Origin: Streptomyces sp. SolWspMP-5a-2
GTDB lineage: Bacteria > Actinomycetota > Actinomycetes > Streptomycetales > Streptomycetaceae
DNA length: 49,238 nucleotides
Direction of reading: 5' to 3'
NCBI RefSeq assembly: GCF_900091845.1
Contig: NZ_FMCI01000217.1
Coordinates: 1-49,238 of the forward strand
The notes under the pieces were generated by a model that did no database searches, was not told the origin of the DNA, and was given only the letters and a program-made list of their open reading frames with translations. This document shows positions 27,108 through 35,744 of this stretch, piece after piece. A program made the translations under genes and the position numbers. Numbering within the stretch: the first letter of the stretch is position 1; each line of letters opens with the position of its first letter.

Positions 27108-29948
27108 GTGACCGCACAGACGCCGACCACGCCGTCGTTCCGCGATCCGCGGCTGCCGTTCGCGAAGCGCATCGACGACTTGCTGGCCCGGCTCACCCCC
27201 GCCGAGAAGGTCTCCTTCCTGCACCAGTACGCGCCCGCCGTCGACCGCCTGGGCGTCGCCGCGTTCCGCACCGGGCAGGAGGCGCTGCACGGGGTGGCGT
27301 GGATGGGCCCGGCGACGGTCTTCCCGCAGGCCGTCGGCCTCGGCGCGACCTGGAACCCCGACCTGGTGCGCCGGATCGGCGAGGCCGTCGGCCGCGAGGC
27401 CCGCGCGATGCGCGCCGGTGACGACCGGGTCGGCCTGAACGTCTGGTCCCCCACCGTCAACCTGCTGCGCCACCCGCTGTGGGGCCGCAACGAGGAGGGC
27501 TACTCCGAGGACCCGCGGCTGACGTCGTCCCTGGCCACCGCGTACACCCGCGGCCTGCGCGGCGACCACCCGGTGTACTGGCGCACCGCGCCGGTCCTCA
27601 AGCACTGGCTGGCCCACAACAACGAGACGGACCGGGACACCTCGTCGAGCACGGTGCGCCCGCGGGTGCTGCACGAGTACGACCTGCGGGCCTTCAGGGA
27701 GACCGTCGAGGCGGGCGCGGTCGCCGGGGTGATGCCGGCCTACAACCTGGTCAACGGCCGCCCCAACCACGTCTCGCCGCACCTCCGCGAGCAGTTGCGG
27801 ACCTGGACGGACCAGGAGCTGCTGGTCTGCTCGGACGCCGGGGCCCCCTCCAACCTGGTCGACTCCGAGCACTACTTCGCCACCCACGAGGAGGCGACGG
27901 CGGCGGCCCTGCGGGCGGGCGTGGACAGCTTCACCGACCACGGCACGGACCCCTCGCGGATCGTCGCCCGCGTCCAGGGCGCCCTCGACCAGGGCCTGTT
28001 GACCGAGGCGGACGTCGACACCGCGGTGCGCAGACAGCTCGCGGTGCGCTTCGCGCTCGGGGAGTTCGACCCGCGGGAGGACCCGCACACGGACGACTCC
28101 GGCTTCGACACCCCCGAGCACCGGGCGCTCGCCCGGGAGGCCGCGGAGCAGGCGATCGTCCTGCTGCGCAACGACGGACTGCTGCCGCTCGCCCCCGACA
28201 CCCGGGTCGCGGTGGTCGGCCTCCTCGCCGACGAGTGCAAACTCGACTGGTACAGCGGCACGTTGATCCACCGCAGCACCCCGCTCGAAGGTCTCTACGA
28301 GCGGTTCGGCGCCGACCGCGTCACCTTCGCCGAGGGCGTCGACCGGATCAGGCTCAGGACCTCCGCCGGCACCTTCCTGCGCGTCCCGGCCGCCCCGGAC
28401 CAACCCGCGCAGGCCCGCGGCGCGGACGGCGCCCTGGACCCGGCGCTGCTCGCGGGCCGCACCGACCTGCCGCCGCTGACCTGCGACGCCACCGGCAGCG
28501 AACTCGCCCTGACCGACTGGGGCGAGGGCGTGCTGACCCTGCGCGCGCCGGACGGCCGCTACCTCTCGGTCGCCGACGACGGCCTGGTGCGCGCCTCCGC
28601 CGACCAGCCCGGCGGCTGGATCGTCCAGGAGACGTTCCGGCTCGAACCCCACGCGGGCGGCCACCTCCTCCGGCACCTCGGTACGGGGCACCCCGTCTCA
28701 GTCGCCGCCGACGGCGTGCGGGTTGCCGGTCGGCCGCCCGAGGTCTTCGAGATCGTGGTCGCCGAACGCGGCGAGGACGCGGTGGCCCGCGCGGCGGCGT
28801 CGGCGGACGTGGTCGTGGTGGTCGCGGGCAACGACCCGCACATCAACGGCCGGGAGACCGAGGACCGTTCGACGCTGCGGCTGCCCGAGCACCAGCGGCG
28901 GCTGCTGCGGGCGGCCCGGGACGCCAACCCGCGCACCGTCCTCGCGCTGGTCTGCGCCTACCCGTACGCCCTCGGGACGCCGTCGCCGCCCGCGATGCTG
29001 TGGACCGCGCACGGCGGGCAGGCCGCGGGCACCGCGCTGGCCCGGGTGCTGGCCGGTGACGTCCCGCCCGCCGGACGGCTGCCGCAGACCTGGTACGAGA
29101 GCGACGCCGACCTGCCCGACCTGCTCGACTACGACGTGATCGGAAGCCGCCAGACCTATCTGTACTTCGAGGGGACCCCGCTGTTCCCCTTCGGACACGG
29201 CCTGTCCTACACGTCGTTCGGCTACGCGGACCTGACGGCCCGGGTCGGCGACGGGGCGCTGCGGGTCTCCTTCCAGGTGACCAACGCCGGGGACGTCACC
29301 GCCGACGAGGTCGCCCAGCTCTACGGCCGGGCGGTGGAGGCGTCGGTGCCCAGGCCGCGCCGCGAACTCCTCGCGCACCGCAGGGTCACCCTCGCGCCCG
29401 GCGAACGGACCCGCCTCGACTTCGAGATCCCGCTCTCCGCCCTCGCGTTCTGGGACGTGGCACTCGGCGACTGGCGGCTGGAGCCGGGCCCCTTCGAGGT
29501 GCTGGCGGGCGCGTCAAGCGAGGACGTCAGGCTGCGCGCCACGGTGCACCTGGAGGGAACGCCCGCCGTACCGCGGCCCGTTCTGCGCCGGGGCCTGGAC
29601 GCGGCCGACTTCGACGAGCAGAGCGGGGCCGCGATCGTCGACCGGAGCAGGACGGCCGGGGACGCGGTGACGCCCGCGGTCGGCCGCAGCGCCGAACTCG
29701 TCTACCGGGACTGCGACTTCGCGGACGGCGTCACCGAGGTCAGCGCGCTGCTCGCGGGTGAGGGCACCCTCGAACTCGCCCTGGACGGCGGCCCGGTGCT
29801 GGCCTCGCTCACCCTGCGGCCGGAGGAACCGCTCGGCCCGTACGCGTACACCGCCGTCGGCGCCGGGATCGTCGCCGAGGGAGTCCACGACGTCCGCCTG
29901 CGGCTGCGCGGCCCGCTGCGGCTCGCGCACGTCGATTTCCGCGGCTGA
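27108..29948 (+). CDS. GH3 beta-glucosidase with inserted beta-trefoil-like and C-terminal CBM6-like domains
   Basis: The 946-residue GH3 enzyme has no signal peptide. The N-terminal barrel includes EALHGVAW and the nucleophile Asp243 in CSDAGAP (SDW in many family members). The second GH3 domain is interrupted at about residues 408-549 by a segment with RLRTSAGTFLRV and LRAPDGRYLSVADDG, which resembles a fascin/actin-cross-linking beta-trefoil. The domain then resumes with VVVVVAGNDPHINGRETEDR. A fibronectin-III-like domain (about 700-800) and a CBM6-like end (about 840-946) follow. GTG at 27108 has AAGGGG upstream. The expected role is to release glucose from the trimmed backbone; a beta-xylosidase is possible. 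Confidence 0.87.
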   Translation: MTAQTPTTPSFRDPRLPFAKRIDDLLARLTPAEKVSFLHQYAPAVDRLGVAAFRTGQEALHGVAWMGPATVFPQAVGLGATWNPDLVRRIGEAVGREARAMRAGDDRVGLNVWSPTVNLLRHPLWGRNEEGYSEDPRLTSSLATAYTRGLRGDHPVYWRTAPVLKHWLAHNNETDRDTSSSTVRPRVLHEYDLRAFRETVEAGAVAGVMPAYNLVNGRPNHVSPHLREQLRTWTDQELLVCSDAGAPSNLVDSEHYFATHEEATAAALRAGVDSFTDHGTDPSRIVARVQGALDQGLLTEADVDTAVRRQLAVRFALGEFDPREDPHTDDSGFDTPEHRALAREAAEQAIVLLRNDGLLPLAPDTRVAVVGLLADECKLDWYSGTLIHRSTPLEGLYERFGADRVTFAEGVDRIRLRTSAGTFLRVPAAPDQPAQARGADGALDPALLAGRTDLPPLTCDATGSELALTDWGEGVLTLRAPDGRYLSVADDGLVRASADQPGGWIVQETFRLEPHAGGHLLRHLGTGHPVSVAADGVRVAGRPPEVFEIVVAERGEDAVARAAASADVVVVVAGNDPHINGRETEDRSTLRLPEHQRRLLRAARDANPRTVLALVCAYPYALGTPSPPAMLWTAHGGQAAGTALARVLAGDVPPAGRLPQTWYESDADLPDLLDYDVIGSRQTYLYFEGTPLFPFGHGLSYTSFGYADLTARVGDGALRVSFQVTNAGDVTADEVAQLYGRAVEASVPRPRRELLAHRRVTLAPGERTRLDFEIPLSALAFWDVALGDWRLEPGPFEVLAGASSEDVRLRATVHLEGTPAVPRPVLRRGLDAADFDEQSGAAIVDRSRTAGDAVTPAVGRSAELVYRDCDFADGVTEVSALLAGEGTLELALDGGPVLASLTLRPEEPLGPYAYTAVGAGIVAEGVHDVRLRLRGPLRLAHVDFRG

Positions 29949-29969
29949 GGGTCCGCGGAGACCGACGCG

Positions 29970-30001
29970 GAAGGGGCCCGGCAGCGGTGCCGGGCCCCTT
30001 C
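29970..30001. terminator. Bidirectional terminator after GH3
   Basis: A perfect 14-bp stem (29970-29983 with 29988-30001) closes a GCGG loop between the convergent GH3 and aldehyde dehydrogenase genes. Confidence 0.85.
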
Positions 30002-30027
30002 ATCGCCTTCGGGTGCGGTCGGACGGG

Positions 30028-31473
30028 TCAGAGATCGATGCCGGTGAGCACCATGACCCGCTCGTAGGTGTAGTCGTCCATCGCGAACCGGACGCCCTCA
30101 CGGCCCACGCCCGACTGCTTGACGCCGCCGTACGGCATCTGGTCGGCGCGGTAGGACGGCACGTCACCGATGATCACGCCGCCGACCTCCAGCGCCCGGT
30201 GGGCACGGAAGGCGGCCTGCAGGTCATGGGTGAACACCCCTGCCTGGAGGCCGTACTTGGAGTCGTTGACGGCGGCGAACGCCGCCGCCTCACCGTCCAC
30301 GGTGACGATGCTCAGGACGGGGCCGAAGACCTCCTCGGCGGCGAGCGTGGTGTCGGCGGGCAGGTCGGTGAGGACGGTCGGCGCGTACGCGGCGCCGTCC
30401 CGCTCGCCGCCGGTGAGCAGTTCGGCGCCCGCCCCGACCGCCTCCGCCACCCACGACTCGACGCGCCGGGCGGCGTCCTCGCTGACCAGCGGGCCGACAT
30501 CGGTCTTGGGGTCGGACGGGTCGCCGGTGACCTGGGCCTCCACGGCGGCGACGATGCGCGGCACCAGCCGGTCGCGGACCGAGGCGTCGACGATCACCCG
30601 CTGCACCGAGATGCAGGACTGGCCGCCCTGGTAGTTGGAGAAGGTCGCGATCCGGGTCGCGGCCCAGTCGAGGTCCGCGTCGCTCGCCCAGTCGGCGAGG
30701 ACCACGGCCGCGCCGTTGCCGCCCAGCTCCAGGGTGCAGTGCTTGCGCGGCACCGAGTCCATGATCGCGTAGCCGACCTTCTCGGAGCCGGTGAAGGAGA
30801 TGACCGGCAGCCGCTCGTCCCGCACCAGGGCGGGCATCCGGTCGTTGGCGACCGGCAGGATGCTCCAGGACCCGGCGGGCAGCTCCGTCTCGGCCAGCAG
30901 CTCGCCGATGACCAGCCCGGAGAGCGGGGTGGCCGGGGCGGGCTTCAGGATGATCGGGGCACCGGCCGCGATCGCCGGGGCGATCTTGTGGGCGCACAGG
31001 TTCAGCGGGAAGTTGAAGGGCGCGATGCCCAGCACGACGCCCTTCGGGAAGCGGCGGGTGAGGGCGAGCCTGCCCTGGCCGCCCGCGTCGGTGTCGAGGC
31101 GCTGCGCCTCGCCGCCGTTGAACCGCCTGGCCTCCTCGGCGGCGAACCGGAAGACCGAGACCGCCCGGCCGACCTCGCCGCGCGCCCACTTGACCGGCTT
31201 GCCGTTCTCGGCGGAGATGAGCTGCGCGATCTCCTCGGTGCGCTCGACGAGCCGCCGGCTGACGTGGTCGAGGGCGGCGGCGCGCACGTGCGCCGGGGTC
31301 GCGGCGAACTCGTCCCGCACCGCGTACGCGGCGGCCACGGCCTCCTCGACCTGCGCGTCGGTCGGCACGCTCACGGCGGCGACGAGACGCCCGTCCCACG
31401 GGGAGGTGACGTCGAAGGTGTCCTCACCGGTGGCCTGGCGGCCGGCGAGCCAGAAGGCGTAGCTGGAAGTCAT
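30028..31473 (-). CDS. NAD(P)-dependent aldehyde dehydrogenase
   Basis: The 481-residue aldehyde dehydrogenase superfamily member has a cofactor region with APFNFPLNL and FTGSEKVGY. The general base Glu is in LELGGNGA and the catalytic Cys in YQGGQSCISVQR. The GQSCIS form is nearer to lactaldehyde/GAPN-like enzymes than to the betaine-aldehyde group. ATG at 31471-31473 gives the expected N-terminus (MTSSYAFWLAG), although the RBS is weak; a longer form from 31527 is less likely. A PucR-type regulator gene lies directly upstream. The substrate cannot be read from the sequence; a semialdehyde from amine catabolism is plausible given gabT and puuB nearby. Confidence 0.88.
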   Translation of the reverse strand: MTSSYAFWLAGRQATGEDTFDVTSPWDGRLVAAVSVPTDAQVEEAVAAAYAVRDEFAATPAHVRAAALDHVSRRLVERTEEIAQLISAENGKPVKWARGEVGRAVSVFRFAAEEARRFNGGEAQRLDTDAGGQGRLALTRRFPKGVVLGIAPFNFPLNLCAHKIAPAIAAGAPIILKPAPATPLSGLVIGELLAETELPAGSWSILPVANDRMPALVRDERLPVISFTGSEKVGYAIMDSVPRKHCTLELGGNGAAVVLADWASDADLDWAATRIATFSNYQGGQSCISVQRVIVDASVRDRLVPRIVAAVEAQVTGDPSDPKTDVGPLVSEDAARRVESWVAEAVGAGAELLTGGERDGAAYAPTVLTDLPADTTLAAEEVFGPVLSIVTVDGEAAAFAAVNDSKYGLQAGVFTHDLQAAFRAHRALEVGGVIIGDVPSYRADQMPYGGVKQSGVGREGVRFAMDDYTYERVMVLTGIDL

Positions 31474-31577
31474 GTGCGAGTCCCGGCCCTTCCACATTGG
31501 GGGTGTGCTTGCGGTGTCCGGGTCCACGGTAGGCGCGGGGTGGCGCGCACGCGTTTGTCCGGGGTGTAGCAGTGCGG

Positions 31578-31603
31578 CCCGCGCCCACTCCAGATGGGCG
31601 GGG
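31578..31603 (-). terminator. Hairpin downstream of the PucR regulator
   Basis: A nine-bp stem with one bulged base (31578-31587 with 31595-31603) starts six bases beyond the regulator stop codon. It suggests that the aldehyde dehydrogenase gene is mainly transcribed from its own promoter. Confidence 0.5.
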
Positions 31604-31608
31604 AGCCG

Positions 31609-33198
31609 TCAGGCGGTGCCGGTGGTGGTCTTCAGCGCGAGCCACAGCTCCATCCGGACGTCGGGATCGTCCAGGGAGCGGCCGAGGATCTCCTCCACCC
31701 GGCGCATCCGGTAGCGCAGGGTGTGCCGGTGCACACCCAGGTCGGCCGCGGCGGCGTCCCACTGACCGTGCCGGGAGAGCCAGGCCCGCAGGGAGGCGAC
31801 CAGGTCGCCCCGGCCGGTCGCGTCGTGCTCGTACAGCGGGCGCAGCAGCCCGTCCGCGAAGGCCCGCACCGCGTCGTCGGCGAGCAGCGGCAGCACGGAG
31901 CCGGACGCGAGCTGCTCGTGCTCCACGTAGACGCGGCCCCGCCGTCTGGCGACCGAGAGCGCCTGCTCGGCCTGCTTGTGCCCGGCCGCCGCGGCGATCG
32001 GGCCGACCGGCGCGGAGACGCCCACCACCAGCGCCTCCTCGTCGCCCGTCGAAGGTTCCCCGGCCGCCCGGGACGCCTCCGCCGCCGTCATGTGGGCGGC
32101 GCAGGCGGTCAGCGCGGCGCCGCCGTCGGCGGCCAGCACCACCAGGCGCCGTCCGTCGGGCACCGCGAGGACCGCCTCACCGGCGCGGGCCGCCGCGGAC
32201 TCGACGGTCTCGGCGAGCGCGGCCAGCGGATCGCCGTCCGCGGGGCGGGCGGCCGGTGCCGACTCGGCGAGGACGATCCGGAACGGCGCGTCCAGGAGCC
32301 CGCCGTACAGGTCGCCCGCGACGGCGCGCGCGTGGTCGGGCTGCCCGGCGAGGAGCATGCGCAGGACGGCCGCGTCGATGCGCTGCCCGGCGGCCTGGAG
32401 CGAGCGGGACCGTTCGGTGGTGAGGGTCAGCAGGGCGATCGCGGAGTGGACGGCGTAGCGCTGGGCCGTGCCGAGGGTGGCCGCCGTGCCCACCGCGAGC
32501 GCGGCGCGCGGACGGCGTCCGGTGCCCAGGGAGTGCAGTTCGACGCGGTCCTCGTTGGCGGGGGCGCCCACCACGGCGGAGGCGGGCGCGGGCCGCTCCC
32601 GCAGCCGCTCCACGTCGGCGGTGAGCCGCGCGGCCCGCCGTCCGGCCCACCCGGGCGCGGTGGCGACGACGGCGCCGGACGCGTCGTAGAGCGCGGCCCA
32701 CCCGTCGACCTGCGCGGCGAGCGCGGCGAGGAGCCCCTCGGGACCGTCGGTGAGGGCCTGCCGGGTCAGCTCGCGCTGGGCGGCGAACCCGGCGGTGACC
32801 GCGCGGTACTGCTCGGCGGCGATCTCCGCGGAGACGGCCTTGCTGATGGCGAGGAACGGCGTCCTGCGCGGCACCTCGAGAAGCGGCAGCCCCTGTTCGC
32901 GGGCCGCGTCGACGAGCGCGTCCGGGACGGACCCGTAGTGCACCCCGACGGCGAACCCGAGACCGGCGACCCCCGCCCCGACCAGCCGCCGCACGTAGCG
33001 GCGCATGGCGTCGGGGTCCTCGGCGTCCAGCTTGAGCGCGGTGATCAGCAGCAGCTCACCGCCCTCCATGTAGGGCACCGGATCGGCCAGCTCACTGGCG
33101 TGCGCCCAGCGGACGGGCACGTCCAGCCGGTCCGCACCGGCGCGCACGGTCAGCTTGAGCGCGGTGTGCTGGACGAGCGAGGCGAGCGTCGGGGGCAT
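31609..33198 (-). CDS. PucR-family transcriptional regulator
   Basis: The 529-residue regulator has the N-terminal PucR/purine-catabolism domain (LKLTVRAGADRLDVPVRWAH, PYMEGGELLLITAL). A GGDEF-like middle region follows, then the C-terminal helix-turn-helix of PucR proteins (WDAAAADLGVHRHTLRYRMRRV). Members act as substrate-responsive activators or repressors of purine, proline, GABA or alcohol catabolism genes. It is immediately upstream of the aldehyde dehydrogenase gene on the same strand, its most likely target. ATG at 33196-33198 gives the canonical start (MPPTLASLVQH); GTG at 33252 is an alternative with its own AAAGG. Confidence 0.9.
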   Translation of the reverse strand: MPPTLASLVQHTALKLTVRAGADRLDVPVRWAHASELADPVPYMEGGELLLITALKLDAEDPDAMRRYVRRLVGAGVAGLGFAVGVHYGSVPDALVDAAREQGLPLLEVPRRTPFLAISKAVSAEIAAEQYRAVTAGFAAQRELTRQALTDGPEGLLAALAAQVDGWAALYDASGAVVATAPGWAGRRAARLTADVERLRERPAPASAVVGAPANEDRVELHSLGTGRRPRAALAVGTAATLGTAQRYAVHSAIALLTLTTERSRSLQAAGQRIDAAVLRMLLAGQPDHARAVAGDLYGGLLDAPFRIVLAESAPAARPADGDPLAALAETVESAAARAGEAVLAVPDGRRLVVLAADGGAALTACAAHMTAAEASRAAGEPSTGDEEALVVGVSAPVGPIAAAAGHKQAEQALSVARRRGRVYVEHEQLASGSVLPLLADDAVRAFADGLLRPLYEHDATGRGDLVASLRAWLSRHGQWDAAAADLGVHRHTLRYRMRRVEEILGRSLDDPDVRMELWLALKTTTGTA

Positions 33199-33349
33199 GG
33201 GGCCTTCAGGGGCGTCGGAGCGGAGCGTCGGGGCCCGCACGGAACCGGCCACGTGCCTTTTGGCCGCACCGTACGAACGGACCCTTCCGATTCTGCCTCA
33301 CCGTAGCGACGGACGACGCGCGAGCGGGGCCGTCCTGGGCCCGCCCGGC

Positions 33350-35476
33350 TCACCCCCGCAGGTCGACCAGGAGAGGGGGCGCGTGGTCGCCGGTGACCGT
33401 CGTCAGGGAGAGCACCGCGTGCCCCGGTGGCACCCCGTGGGCCAGTTCGGACGCCGACCAGCGTTCGCGCTCGACCTGGCGCACGGTCACCGCGCGGGCG
33501 GTGGGCGCCTTGCCGGTGATCACCCGGCGCAGCATGTGGACTGCCTTCCCCGCGGGGGTCTCGGCGATGATCTGGCGGTCGGTGACGTCCCGTGCCTCGA
33601 TCCACTCCTTGCCCCAGACCTCGGCGAAGTCCTGGCCGTCCCACGGGGTGAGTCCGGAGAGCGCCATCCGGCAGCCGGTGGCCCCGAGCAGCGGGCCGCG
33701 CAGCGGACGCGGGACGTCGTCCAGGGTGCGCAGGGTCAGGACGGCGCCCGCGTTGGCGGACCGCAGCCGCTGGATGCCGCGCACCGCCTCCGGGGTCACC
33801 ACCGCGGAGGCGTCGTCCAGCACCAGGCAGGCGAAGAGGGACCGGTCCTCGCGGGCCGCGACGCTCGCCGTGAACTGGGCGAGGACCAGCCGGGCCAGCA
33901 TCCGGGAGGCGTCCGCGTGCCCGCGTTCGGGCAGGTCGACGCGGACCCGGACGGGATGGTCGAGGGAGGTGAGGGAGAAGGGGCGGGAGCGTCCCGAGGT
34001 GTCGAAGAAGCCCGCGAAGGCGGGCCGGTCCAGGAGGGCCACCCGGTCGGCGAGGACCGCGGCGACGTCGCCCGGCTGCCGCGCCTGCCGCTCCCTGGCG
34101 TCCAGCTCGCGCAGCAGCGACTCCTGGCCCGAGCCCTGGAGGCCGGTGCGCAGGGCGTCCCACGGGCCGGGCGCCATGTCGAGGAGCTGGCGCAGCTCGG
34201 GCACCGAGGGGAACCGGCCGTGGACCGCGCGGAACGGTCCGAGGAGCTGGGCGAGGACGGTGGTGGAGCGGCGGCTGTCACCGCTGGGGTGCGGGTCGGT
34301 GAGGTCGCCGACGAGCGCCTCGGCGAGGACGGCGGCGGCCTCGTCGGGGTCGCCGCTCCCGCCGTACAGGTCCAGGTCGTAGACGGAGTCCGGGTTGCCG
34401 ATCCGCACGACGACGTCGTACGCGTCGGCCGGACCGAGCCCGGCGCCCGCCCCGCCGACCACCACGACGGCGGCCCGCCCGGCGAGCGCGTTCAGGCAGA
34501 GGGACTCGGCGAGCGGCCTGACCACCGCGCCGGTCTTGCCCGACCCGGGCGGGCCGACGGCCAGCAGGGAGGTGCCGAGCAGATCGGGTCCGAGGCCGAG
34601 ACCGGCGCCCCGGTAGGCGTACGGGTTGCGGGCGTCGTCGGCGGTCGCGCCGAGCCTCACCTGTCCGGTCACCAGGTCGTGCCGGGCGACGCGGGAGGTC
34701 AGGTCGCGGGCGCCCGAGGGGTGGGCGCAGGCGGCGGCGCCGTCCTTGAGCACGGCGCCGGTGAAGGTGGCGAGCGGGTGCAGGCCGGTGCGCACGCCCT
34801 GCCAGGCGCGGGAGATCCGGGCGTGGTCGACGTCCCGCATGAGCCCGGCGCGGGCGTCACCGGCGAGACGCTCGGCGGCGTCGTCGGCCCCGGCGGCCCG
34901 CAACTGGGGCCACTCGGCGGGGTCCTCCTGCGGATCGGGAAGCTTCTCCTGTACCGGAGCGGCCTGGTGCCAGGCAGGAGGGCCGAAGCGCTGCCAGATC
35001 TCGCCCCAGCGCCCGATCCGCCCGAGGCCGATGAAGACCAGACCGAACACCAGAGCCTCGTAGATCCACGAGGCCGCGCCTCCGACGGCTCCGCCCCTGC
35101 CCGTCGTCCATGAGTCCGGTGCCAGCGCGAACCAGGGCCAGAGCCAGAAACTGCCCAGGTACCCGTTGTACAGAAGGGAGCAGAGGAGCCAGGCGCAGAG
35201 CAGCCCGATCAGCGCCCCGCTGAGGAGCTGGCGCGTGGGTGTCAGCTCGGGTTCCTCGACCGGGCGAGGACGGTACCCGAACCGCCACACCCCCGGCAGC
35301 GCCTCCGGCCGCGGGGCCCGGAGCCAGTTCAGGAACGCCGTGCCGTCGGGGCGGGGCGGTACGGCCTGTTCGGTGGGCGGGCCCGGGGGCATCGCGGGGA
35401 TCCGGGGTGGCCCCGCCGGACGCGGCACCGGGTTCGCCTGTGTGCCCCGCGCGTCCTGCGTCCCGTCGCTGTCCAT
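33350..35476 (-). CDS. Membrane-anchored TraD/VirD4-like ATPase
   Basis: The 708-residue protein has a Pro-rich cytoplasmic N-terminus (1-80), two predicted membrane segments (about 85-105 and 137-152) and a P-loop ATPase domain. Walker A is GPPGSGKT at 308-315, and LVLDDAS near residue 505 is the probable Walker B. The overall plan resembles type IV coupling ATPases (VirD4/TraD/TcpA), but no relaxase or other conjugation gene is in the window. ATG at 35474-35476 follows GGGAG; upstream in-frame codons add a short unconvincing extension. The substrate and role are unknown. It is divergent from gabT, with 268 bp between them. Confidence 0.75.
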   Translation of the reverse strand: MDSDGTQDARGTQANPVPRPAGPPRIPAMPPGPPTEQAVPPRPDGTAFLNWLRAPRPEALPGVWRFGYRPRPVEEPELTPTRQLLSGALIGLLCAWLLCSLLYNGYLGSFWLWPWFALAPDSWTTGRGGAVGGAASWIYEALVFGLVFIGLGRIGRWGEIWQRFGPPAWHQAAPVQEKLPDPQEDPAEWPQLRAAGADDAAERLAGDARAGLMRDVDHARISRAWQGVRTGLHPLATFTGAVLKDGAAACAHPSGARDLTSRVARHDLVTGQVRLGATADDARNPYAYRGAGLGLGPDLLGTSLLAVGPPGSGKTGAVVRPLAESLCLNALAGRAAVVVVGGAGAGLGPADAYDVVVRIGNPDSVYDLDLYGGSGDPDEAAAVLAEALVGDLTDPHPSGDSRRSTTVLAQLLGPFRAVHGRFPSVPELRQLLDMAPGPWDALRTGLQGSGQESLLRELDARERQARQPGDVAAVLADRVALLDRPAFAGFFDTSGRSRPFSLTSLDHPVRVRVDLPERGHADASRMLARLVLAQFTASVAAREDRSLFACLVLDDASAVVTPEAVRGIQRLRSANAGAVLTLRTLDDVPRPLRGPLLGATGCRMALSGLTPWDGQDFAEVWGKEWIEARDVTDRQIIAETPAGKAVHMLRRVITGKAPTARAVTVRQVERERWSASELAHGVPPGHAVLSLTTVTGDHAPPLLVDLRG

Positions 35477-35744
35477 CGCGTTCGCTCCCTGACCAGCCGT
35501 TCCGACCACCGCCTGCGGCCAATCTAACGCCCCGGCAAGGGGAGTTCACCGTTTACGCGGCCGGGACCGCGGTGCCGCGCGGGCGGGCTGCTATGTCCAC
35601 GGCGGACAACGCGCCCCGCCGACAACGCCCACATGGAGCATGCCCACCTTCCGTTCACCGCCCTAGCCTGCGAGAAAAGAACGCAAGCGTCCGAAAAGGC
35701 ACCGCCCCGGAACCGTCCGGAACGCACGATCTCAGGGAGCCCCC

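Noticed and set aside
34980..34995. CGAAGCGCT word resembling half of the LacI operator
   Set aside because: Only one half-site matches and it lies inside the coding sequence of the TraD-like ATPase gene, so it is probably chance.
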